A DNA stretch of 22,936 bases from positions 1-22,936 of the forward strand of contig DASYSE010000119.1 of NCBI GenBank assembly GCA_036003705.1. The letters are read 5' to 3'. Under the pieces are notes generated by a model, which was given only the letters and a program-made list of their open reading frames with translations, made no database searches and was not told where the DNA came from. Both the position numbers and the translations under genes were made by a program. The DNA comes from CALGFH01 sp036003705. Lineage in GTDB: Bacteria > Actinomycetota > CALGFH01. Positions 7,171-13,561 of the stretch are shown one piece after another (within the stretch, counting starts at the first letter, position 1; the number at the start of each line of letters is the position of its first letter).

Positions 7171-8433
7171 ATGGCCAAGTCGCCCGCGATCCAGCCGGAA
7201 GCTGGAACCTGGCTGGCGTCGTGGTTGGAGGCGTGTGCCGAGCTGGACCGGCTGCAGGTCGAGAACCCGATGCTGGATGCAGTCATCGACGAGGTGGACG
7301 GGCGCCGCATCCGGATCGGCGACCGCTGGCTGAACGACTTCGCCTCCTGCAACTACCTCGGCCTGGACTTTGACCGCGAGGTCGTCGAGGGCATCCCCGC
7401 CTATCTGGACCGCTGGGGCACCCATCCCGGCTGGTCTCGGATGCTGGGGAGTCCGGCGCTGTACGAGCAGATCGAGGATCAGCTGCGCGAGCTGCTCGGA
7501 GTCGAGGATGCCCTGCTGCTGCCGACCCTCACCCACATCCACGCCGCGGTCATCCCGGTGCTGGCCGGCGGCGGGACCGTCCTGCTGGACGCACGGGCCC
7601 ACAAGACCATCCACGACGGCGCGGTGATCGCCCGAGCTCGCGGGGCGACCATGCAACGCTTCGCCCACGACGACCCGGAGGCGCTGGAGCGGCTGCTGCG
7701 CCAGAACCCGCCCAGCCCCCGCCTGATCTGCATGGACGGCATCAACAGCATGACCGGCAACCCGCCCCAGCTGGGCCAGTTCGCCGCCCTGGCCCGAGCC
7801 TACGATGCAACCCTCTACGTCGACGACGGGCACGGCTTCGGGGTCGTCGGCGAACGCAGCCGCAAGGAGCCCTGTCCCTACGGCCAGCGCGGCAACGGCG
7901 TGGTCCGCCACCTCGGCGAAGGCTACGACAACATCGTGCTCACGGCCGGCTTCTCCAAGGCGTACTCGTCGCTGCTGGCCTTCATCGCCTGCCCGTCGCC
8001 GGTCAAGCGCCTGCTCAAGGTCACCGCCCCGCCCTATCTGTACTCCGGGCCGTCCCCGGTCGCCTCGCTGGCCAGCACGCTGCTTGGTCTCCGAGTCAAC
8101 GCGAGCCGAGGCGACGAGCTGCGAGCCATGCTGTACGGCAAGACCCGGCGGGTGCTGGACCACCTCGACAAGCTGGGTGCGGTGACCCTCAACACCTCGT
8201 CGTTCCCGATCATCGAAATACCCCTGGCCGAGGCGGACGACCTCGGCAGCGTGGGCGCGCTGCTGTTCGAGCGGGGCATCTACGCGACCCTGGCGTTCTA
8301 TCCGGGCGTACCCAGGCACGAAGTCGGGTTCCGCCTCCAGCTCACAGCCCTCAACTCGGGCGACCAGGTCGACGAGCTGCTGCTGGTGCTGGACGAGCTT
8401 GCCGACCGCGGGCTCCTGCGAGCCCCGCACTGA
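7171..8433 (+). CDS. Alpha-oxoamine synthase family PLP-dependent enzyme (BioF/KBL/SPT/CqsA fold), substrate unknown
   Basis: A 420-residue fold-type I PLP enzyme. FASCNYLGLDFDREV (57-71) matches the NYLGL signature of alpha-oxoamine synthases. GWSRMLGSPALYEQIEDQL follows (87-105), then His144 at the position of the His that stacks on PLP. VDDGHGFGVVGE (217-228) supplies Asp218 and His221, and GFSKAYSS (260-267) supplies the Schiff-base Lys263. The family condenses an amino acid with an acyl-CoA, releasing CO2 in most members. The usual DDAHGTG is DDGHGFG here and Lys263 lacks the normal glycine-rich follow-up, so it is unlikely to be a housekeeping BioF; no other biotin gene is present. GGAGGAG lies four bases before the ATG. 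Its position after a kinase and a receiver recalls the cqsA/lqsA loci. Confidence 0.85.
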   Translation: MAKSPAIQPEAGTWLASWLEACAELDRLQVENPMLDAVIDEVDGRRIRIGDRWLNDFASCNYLGLDFDREVVEGIPAYLDRWGTHPGWSRMLGSPALYEQIEDQLRELLGVEDALLLPTLTHIHAAVIPVLAGGGTVLLDARAHKTIHDGAVIARARGATMQRFAHDDPEALERLLRQNPPSPRLICMDGINSMTGNPPQLGQFAALARAYDATLYVDDGHGFGVVGERSRKEPCPYGQRGNGVVRHLGEGYDNIVLTAGFSKAYSSLLAFIACPSPVKRLLKVTAPPYLYSGPSPVASLASTLLGLRVNASRGDELRAMLYGKTRRVLDHLDKLGAVTLNTSSFPIIEIPLAEADDLGSVGALLFERGIYATLAFYPGVPRHEVGFRLQLTALNSGDQVDELLLVLDELADRGLLRAPH

Positions 8434-8436
8434 CCA

Positions 8437-8477
8437 CTCCCCGGCCGTCGTCAACCGTGCTGGGCGGCGGCCGGGAG
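8437..8477. terminator. Bidirectional terminator-like hairpin
   Basis: CCCGGCCG (8440-8447) pairs with CGGCCGGG (8468-8475); two more pairs form beyond a one-base bulge. The loop is 20 bases. It sits three bases after the stop of the PLP enzyme and just past the end of the convergent small membrane-protein gene. There is no T-tract, as is common for actinobacterial terminators. Confidence 0.45.
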
Positions 8478-8490
8478 GCGACCGGTCGGG

Positions 8491-8571
8491 CTACGGGCGG
8501 CCGCGCCGGCGGTTGAACAGGAACAGCACGATCAAGACGATCACGAGGATCACCAGCAGCGTACGGAGCAT
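8491..8571 (-). CDS. Small single-span membrane protein, 26 residues
   Basis: On the minus strand a strong AAGGGAGG ribosome site (8576-8583) lies four bases before an ATG (8569-8571). The frame reads MLRTLLVILVIVLIVLFLFN followed by RRRGRP and a TAG stop. The product is one uninterrupted hydrophobic helix of about 17 residues with a basic tail, the typical build of bacterial membrane microproteins with the tail kept inside the cell. Codon choice fits the genome. I do not recognise a family. The gene diverges from ruvC and converges with the oxoamine-synthase-family gene. The combination of a good ribosome site, a clean membrane helix and an otherwise empty gap argues that it is real. Confidence 0.6.
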   Translation of the reverse strand: MLRTLLVILVIVLIVLFLFNRRRGRP

Positions 8572-8649
8572 CTTGCCTCCCTTCGGGGGTCGGGGCGCCG
8601 GCCTACCCGTCCGGACCGGAGGCTAACCAACCAACCCACACGCCGGTGG

Positions 8650-8678
8650 TTGAGCCTGTCCCCGACAACCGGTAGGCT
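8650..8678 (+). promoter_or_regulatory. Predicted sigma-70-type promoter of the ruvCAB operon
   Basis: TTGAGC (8650-8655), 17 bases, TAGGCT (8673-8678): optimal spacing and good hexamers for an actinobacterial housekeeping promoter. The start site would be near 8685, about 37 bases before the ruvC ATG. I saw no LexA-type box in this gap. Confidence 0.6.
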
Positions 8679-8722
8679 GCCGCCAAACACCTGTTCGAGC
8701 CGCCGAGCGGAGAGGGGTTGGC

Positions 8723-9319
8723 ATGCGGGTGCTCGGGGTCGACCCTGGCCTCGGCCGCTGCGGTTGGGCCGTGCTCGAACGGCGCGGCGGGCGGGTCGCG
8801 GCCGCCGGCTACGGGACCATCCAGACCGGCGGCGAGCAGGTCGCCCCCCGCCTGGCCGAGCTGGCGGCCCGGCTGCGGGAGGTGCTGGCCGACCACCGAC
8901 CGCAGGCGCTGGCCATCGAGCGCCTGTTCTTCAACGCCAATGTGCGCACGGCCATGACCGTGGGCCAGGCCTCCGGGGTGGTGCTGCTGCTGGCCGCCGA
9001 GCACGGCCTCGAGGTCTCCGCCTACACCCCGCCGCAGGTCAAGCAGGCGGTCACCGGCACCGGCGGCGCCCCCAAGGAGCAGGTCGGCTACATGGTCAAG
9101 GCCCTGCTCGGCCTGGCCGCGGTCCCGACCCCGGCCGACACCGCCGACGCCCTCGCCGTGGCCCTCTGCCACCTCCACCACGCCGGCCTTGCCGGCCTCG
9201 GCACCCGCCGGGCCGGCGGCCATGGGCCCGACCCCATCGGCGCCGCCCCGGCCGCCGACTGGCTGGCCCGCGCCGCCCCGACCTCCCCCGGGCTCCGGAA
9301 CCCTGGGGCGCGGCCGTGA
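8723..9319 (+). CDS. ruvC: Holliday junction endonuclease RuvC
   Basis: RuvC nicks Holliday junctions symmetrically, in complex with RuvAB. The 198-residue protein starts MRVLGVDPGLGRCGW and has the four acidic metal-binding residues in their family positions: Asp7, Glu66 (IERLFF), Asp139 and Asp142 (PADTADALAVA). QVKQAVTGTGGAPKEQV is the conserved DNA-binding helix region. About 40 residues after the catalytic core form a Gly/Pro/Ala-rich tail that other RuvC proteins often lack. A purine-rich GGAGAGGGG ribosome site precedes the ATG. The stop overlaps the ruvA start in a GTGA. Confidence 0.95.
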   Translation: MRVLGVDPGLGRCGWAVLERRGGRVAAAGYGTIQTGGEQVAPRLAELAARLREVLADHRPQALAIERLFFNANVRTAMTVGQASGVVLLLAAEHGLEVSAYTPPQVKQAVTGTGGAPKEQVGYMVKALLGLAAVPTPADTADALAVALCHLHHAGLAGLGTRRAGGHGPDPIGAAPAADWLARAAPTSPGLRNPGARP

Positions 9320-9906
9320 TCGCCAGCCTGCGCGGGCGCCTGCTCGAGGTCCTGGCCGACGGGGCCGTGATCGAGGTCGGCGGGGTCGGCTACCGGGTGT
9401 TCCTGACCCCCAAGGCGGTGGCCGGCCTGCCCCGGGACGGCGAGGTCCTGGTCCACACCGTCACCTACGTGCGCGAGGACACCCTTGCCCTGTACGGCTT
9501 CGCCACCATCGACGAGCGCCGCGCCTTCGAGCAGCTGCTGAGCGCCACCGGGGTCGGGCCCAAGCTGGCCCTTGCCGTGCTCGCCGTCCACGCCCCCGAC
9601 GCCCTTCGCCGGGCGGTGAGCGCCGGCGACGCCGACGCCCTCACCCTGGTGCCGGGCGTCGGGCGCAAGGGCGCGGCCAGGCTCATCCTGGAGCTCAAGG
9701 GCAGGCTCGGCGACGGCGAGCCCGAGCTGCCGGCCGAGGCGGCCGGCCGGCCGGCCTACGCCGAGGTCCGCGAGGCCCTCGGCGCCCTCGGCTACGGCCC
9801 GGCCGAGATCAAGACCGCCCTCGCCGCCCTGCCCCCCGACGCCGGCTCGTCCTCGACCGAGGAGCTCCTGCGCCTGGCCCTGCGCGGCCTCGGGTCCCAG
9901 CGATGA
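9316..9906 (+). CDS. ruvA: Holliday junction branch-migration protein RuvA
   Basis: RuvA tetramers bind the four-way junction and load RuvB. The 196-residue product begins (GTG) IASLRGRLLEVL, the standard RuvA N-terminal beta-barrel, with VGYRVFLTP and YVREDTLALYGF. Two helix-hairpin-helix motifs follow: LLSATGVGPKLALAVL (about 77-92) and LTLVPGVGRKGAARLIL (about 112-128). The C-terminal domain that contacts RuvB (EVREALGALGYGPAEI) is present. The GTG overlaps the ruvC stop by four bases, which fixes the start. Confidence 0.95.
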   Translation: MIASLRGRLLEVLADGAVIEVGGVGYRVFLTPKAVAGLPRDGEVLVHTVTYVREDTLALYGFATIDERRAFEQLLSATGVGPKLALAVLAVHAPDALRRAVSAGDADALTLVPGVGRKGAARLILELKGRLGDGEPELPAEAAGRPAYAEVREALGALGYGPAEIKTALAALPPDAGSSSTEELLRLALRGLGSQR

Positions 9907-10955
9907 CCGACGGCGCCGACATCCTCGACCCCTGGCCCTCGGACGCCGAGCTGGCCAGCGAGGGGAGCCTGCGCCCCCGCAAGCTCGACGAGTTCGTCGG
10001 CCAGGCGAAGACCAGGGAGCAGCTCGGGGTGGTGCTCGAGTCGGCCCGCCGGCGCGGCCTGCCCCCCGACCACCTGCTGTTCTCCGGCCCACCGGGCCTC
10101 GGCAAGACCAGCCTGGCCGCGATCGTCGCCGCCGAGCTGGGGGTCGGGTTCCGGGTCACCTCCGGGCCGGCCCTGGAGCGGGCCGGCGACCTGGCCGCCA
10201 TCCTCACCGGCCTGGAGGCGGGCGACGTGCTGTTCGTCGACGAGGTCCACCGCCTGCCCCGGGCGGTCGAGGAGGTCCTCTACCCGGCCATGGAGGACTT
10301 CCAGATCGACGTCGTGCTCGGCAAGGGTCCGGGGGCGCGCAGCCTGCGCCTGGACCTGCCGCGGTTCACCCTGGTCGCCGCCACCACCCGGACCGGGCTG
10401 ATCACCTCGCCGCTGCGCGACCGCTTCGGCTTCTCGGCCCGCCTGGACTACTACCGCCCGGCCGACCTCGAGGCGATCGTCAGCCGCTCGGCCGCCATCC
10501 TCGGGGTGGCCATCGACCCGGCGGGAGCCCAGGTGCTGGCCAGAAGGTCGCGGGGCACCCCGAGGATCGCCAACCGGCTGCTGCGCCGGGTCCGCGACTT
10601 CGCCGAGGTCAGGGCCGACGGCGCCATCGACGTGGCGGTCGCCGAGGCGGCCCTCGAGCTGTTCGAGGTCGACCGGCTGGGGCTCGACAAGCTCGACCTG
10701 GCCCTGCTGCGGGTGCTGTGCGAGCGCTTCGCGGGCGCGCCCGTCGGCCTGGCCACCCTGGCCGTCTCGGTCGGCGAGGAGCAGGACACGGTCGAGGACG
10801 TCGCCGAGCCGTACCTGCTCCAGCTCGGCTTCCTGCAGCGCACCCCCCGGGGCCGGGTCGCCACCGCGGCCGCCTTCGCCCACCTCGGCCTCGCCGTCCC
10901 GAGGGGACCGGGCGGCCCCGCCGGGCCGGGCTCCCTGTTCGACGATCCCGGGTAG
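9903..10955 (+). CDS. ruvB: Holliday junction branch-migration helicase RuvB
   Basis: RuvB is the hexameric AAA+ motor that drives branch migration. The 350-residue product has the LRPRKLDEFVGQ entry motif (22-34), Walker A GPPGLGKT (62-69), Walker B FVDEVHR (111-117), sensor 1 in VAATTRTG, the arginine-finger region SPLRDRFG and a C-terminal winged helix (GLATLAVSVGEEQDTVEDV). The usual IDEIHR reads VDEVHR, a conservative change. The ATG overlaps the ruvA stop in ATGA. TAGGAT directly after the stop (10956-10961) could be the -10 of a further promoter for yajC. Confidence 0.96.
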   Translation: MTDGADILDPWPSDAELASEGSLRPRKLDEFVGQAKTREQLGVVLESARRRGLPPDHLLFSGPPGLGKTSLAAIVAAELGVGFRVTSGPALERAGDLAAILTGLEAGDVLFVDEVHRLPRAVEEVLYPAMEDFQIDVVLGKGPGARSLRLDLPRFTLVAATTRTGLITSPLRDRFGFSARLDYYRPADLEAIVSRSAAILGVAIDPAGAQVLARRSRGTPRIANRLLRRVRDFAEVRADGAIDVAVAEAALELFEVDRLGLDKLDLALLRVLCERFAGAPVGLATLAVSVGEEQDTVEDVAEPYLLQLGFLQRTPRGRVATAAAFAHLGLAVPRGPGGPAGPGSLFDDPG

Positions 10956-10997
10956 TAGGATTGCCGCCGCATCGAGCGCGTCGGAGGTCTTCAGCTC

Positions 10998-11318
10998 ATG
11001 GGTCAAGGTAGCGGGCAGCTCGTCATCCTCGTGCTGATGGTTGCCGTCTTCTATTTCCTGCTCATCCGTCCCCAGCAGCGCCGGCTGAAGGCCCTGCAGG
11101 CCCTGCAGTCATCGCTCCAGCTGGGCGACGAGATCATCACCTCGGCCGGCTTCTTCGCCACCATCCGCCGCTTCGACGGCGAGGTGGTCACCATCGAGCT
11201 GTCTCCCGGCGTCGAGGCGCGGGTCAACCGCCGCGCCATCTCGGGCAAGGTCAACCCCGAGCCGGCCGACCAGCCGAACGGGTTTGTCGCCGACGAAGAG
11301 GAGCGGCCCGAGCGATGA
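10998..11318 (+). CDS. yajC: Sec translocase accessory subunit YajC
   Basis: YajC associates with SecDF and the SecYEG channel. The 106-residue product has one N-terminal membrane helix (LVILVLMVAVFYFLLIRP, 8-25) ending in the family motif RPQQRR, then the soluble part LQLGDEIITSAGFFATI with the conserved GD-x-I-x-T-x-x-G pattern, and a charged tail. GGAGG lies ten bases before the ATG. The next gene overlaps the stop by four bases. Position between ruvB and secD matches the common bacterial order. Confidence 0.93.
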   Translation: MGQGSGQLVILVLMVAVFYFLLIRPQQRRLKALQALQSSLQLGDEIITSAGFFATIRRFDGEVVTIELSPGVEARVNRRAISGKVNPEPADQPNGFVADEEERPER

Positions 11319-12010
11319 GCCTCCCGGAGCGCCGGCCACCCGCCGGCGAGCTCCGCCTGCTCGACCAGGTGGCCGGCCACAAGGTCATCCAGAGCTACAT
11401 CGCCCTGGCCGACCAGTTCACCGGGCGGCTCGGCTACACCGAGCACGGCGTCCGCCACGCCAACCTGGTCGGCCGCATCGCCTTCAACATCCTCGACCGG
11501 CTCGGCCACGACCGGCACAAGGCCGAGCTGGCCGCGGTCGCCGGCTACCTGCACGACGTCGGCAACGTGATCTCGCGCCAGAACCACCCGCAGACCTCGG
11601 CCCTGCTCGCCCTGCCGATCCTCGGGGAGCTCGGCATGGCCACCGATGACATCGGCCTGGTGCTCGGGGCCATCGGCAACCACGAGGAGGAGCTCGGCCA
11701 TCCGGTGTCGCCGGTGTCGGCGGCGGTCAACATCGCCGACAAGTCCGACGTCCACCGCTCCCGGGTGCGCAAGGACGCGCAGGTCGAGTTCGACATCCAC
11801 GACCGGGTCAACTTCTCGGCGACGCATTCCTTCGTCCGGGTCGACGCCACCACCCGCACCATCACCCTCGAGCTCCAGATCGACACCGCCGTCTCCGACA
11901 TCCTGGAGTATTTCGAGATCTTCCTGACCCGCATGATGATGTGCCGCCGGGCCGCCGAAGGCCTGGACTGCAAGTTCCGCATGACCGTCAATGGCCACAG
12001 CCTGCTCTGA
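11315..12010 (+). CDS. HD-domain phosphohydrolase of unknown substrate
   Basis: A 231-residue soluble protein. EHGVRHANLV places His44/His48 upstream, YLHDVGN (78-84) is the HD metal pair (His80, Asp81), and His91, His123 (IGNHEEE) and Asp142 (IADKSDV) complete an HD-superfamily metal site; the extra histidines suggest a two-metal centre as in HD-GYP-like enzymes, though no GYP motif is seen. The C-terminal 75 residues (from about VEFDIHDRVNF) look like a separate beta-rich domain. Such enzymes hydrolyse phosphate esters, often nucleotides or cyclic dinucleotides. The ATG overlaps the yajC stop in ATGA, so it is co-translated with a Sec accessory subunit. A gene of this type at this place is not part of the canonical yajC-secDF unit. 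Confidence 0.82.
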   Translation: MSLPERRPPAGELRLLDQVAGHKVIQSYIALADQFTGRLGYTEHGVRHANLVGRIAFNILDRLGHDRHKAELAAVAGYLHDVGNVISRQNHPQTSALLALPILGELGMATDDIGLVLGAIGNHEEELGHPVSPVSAAVNIADKSDVHRSRVRKDAQVEFDIHDRVNFSATHSFVRVDATTRTITLELQIDTAVSDILEYFEIFLTRMMMCRRAAEGLDCKFRMTVNGHSLL

Positions 12011-12074
12011 AGGCGGAGAAAACCGCTAGGCTCTTGAGCTCGAACCCATTGCAGCAAGAAGGAGTGCCACGTCC

Positions 12075-13538
12075 GTGCCAGGAACCCGTCGCTACGTCAT
12101 CCCGCTGCTGGTCGTGTTCGCGCTGGTCGGCGTGATCTGGGCGGTGATCGCGGTGCAGGGCCTCAAGCCCCGGCTCGGCCTCGACCTGCGCGGCGGTTCC
12201 AGCGTCACCTTCGTGCCGACCAACCCGCGGGGTGGCACCCCGACCAGCGAGCAGCTGAACACCACCATCGACATCATCCGCAACCGGATCAACTCCAAGG
12301 GCGTGGCCGAGTCCGAGGTCAACCTCGAGGGCGGCAACATCGTGGTGTCCATCCCCGACGTGCCCCACCCCGACGACGTGATCGCCGCGGTCGGCACCAC
12401 CGCCCAGCTCCAGTTCCGCTCGGTCAAAGAGGTCGTCGGGTCCAACGACCCCAGGTACAAGCAGGCCCCGTTCAAGGCCGTCGACTGCGCCAAGCTCGGG
12501 ACCTATGCCGGCAAGGACAACCCCGACGCCGACAACGTGGTGCTGTGCGCCCGGGACCAGGCCGGGCAGCTGCGACCCGAGGCCAACGCCCCCAAGGTGC
12601 TGATGGGCAAGGTCGCCCTCGGCGGCACCGACATCGCCTCGGCCCGGCCCCAGCTGGCCACCACCGGCCAGGGCGGGGTGACCACCGGCCAGTGGGAGAC
12701 CCAGCTGAGCTTCAGCGGCCGGGGCGGCGACCGGTTCAAGGACCTCACCGGCAAGGCGGCCTGCAACCCCGACGGCGACCCCAAGCGCCAGATCGCCATC
12801 ACCCTGGACGCTGTGGTGATCAACTACCCGCCGGTCGCCTCCGACGTCAAGTGCGACCAGGGCATCAGCGGCGGCTCGGCGGTGATCACCGGCCAGACCC
12901 AGGCCGAGGCCGAGAACCTGGCCCCGCTGATCTCCTCCGGCGCCCTGCCCCTCACGCTCGACCCGCAGAACCGCACCACCGTCAGCGCCACCCTTGGGGC
13001 CGATTCGCTGCGGGCCGGGCTGATCGGCGGGGCCATCGGGCTCGGCCTGGTGTTCCTGTACGTGTTGGCCTACTACCGCGGGCTGGGCCTGGTGATCTGG
13101 GTCGGCCTGGCCGTCGCGGCCGCCCTGAACGTCGGCATCGTCATCCTGATGGGCCAGCTGATCGGCTTCACCCTGACCCTCGCCGGGATCGCCGGGCTGA
13201 TCGTGGCCGTCGGCATCTCCGCCGACACCTACGTCGTGTTCTTCGAACGGCTCAAGGACGAGGTCCGCGACGGGAAGACGCTGCGCACCTCGGTCGACCG
13301 CGGCTGGCAGCGCTCGTTCCACACCCTGGTCTCCGCCAACTCGGTGTCGTTCGCGGCCGCTCTGGTGCTGTACCTGCTGGCCATCGGCCCGATCCGGGGC
13401 TTCGCGTTCACCCTCGGTCTGGCCACGGTGATCGACTTCTTCGCCGCCTGGTTCTTCGCCCGGCCGGCGGTCTCCCTGCTCACCCGACTCCGCCTGTTCC
13501 AGGAGGGGCGCTTCGTCGGCGTCCGCGCCGCCGTCTGA
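12075..13538 (+). CDS. secD: Protein translocase subunit SecD
   Basis: SecD, with SecF, uses the proton-motive force to pull exported proteins out of the SecYEG channel. The 487-residue product has a first membrane helix (about 8-27), the D1 signature GLDLRGG shortly after it, the periplasmic P1 region, and a C-terminal five-helix RND-type block (from about residue 312) including GISADTYVVFFERLKDE. The start is GTG 12075, with AAGAAGGAG eleven bases upstream, slightly long. TAGGCT at 12027-12032 resembles a -10 box in the 64-base gap after the HD gene, but no good -35 accompanies it. Confidence 0.94.
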   Translation: MPGTRRYVIPLLVVFALVGVIWAVIAVQGLKPRLGLDLRGGSSVTFVPTNPRGGTPTSEQLNTTIDIIRNRINSKGVAESEVNLEGGNIVVSIPDVPHPDDVIAAVGTTAQLQFRSVKEVVGSNDPRYKQAPFKAVDCAKLGTYAGKDNPDADNVVLCARDQAGQLRPEANAPKVLMGKVALGGTDIASARPQLATTGQGGVTTGQWETQLSFSGRGGDRFKDLTGKAACNPDGDPKRQIAITLDAVVINYPPVASDVKCDQGISGGSAVITGQTQAEAENLAPLISSGALPLTLDPQNRTTVSATLGADSLRAGLIGGAIGLGLVFLYVLAYYRGLGLVIWVGLAVAAALNVGIVILMGQLIGFTLTLAGIAGLIVAVGISADTYVVFFERLKDEVRDGKTLRTSVDRGWQRSFHTLVSANSVSFAAALVLYLLAIGPIRGFAFTLGLATVIDFFAAWFFARPAVSLLTRLRLFQEGRFVGVRAAV

Positions 13539-13561
13539 CCCCCGCAAGGAGGATCCCGTCC

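Noticed and set aside
7171..8433. Annotation of the PLP enzyme as BioF (biotin synthesis)
   Set aside because: Active-site context (DDGHGFG, GFSKAYSS) departs from BioF and no other biotin gene is present, so only the family is claimed.
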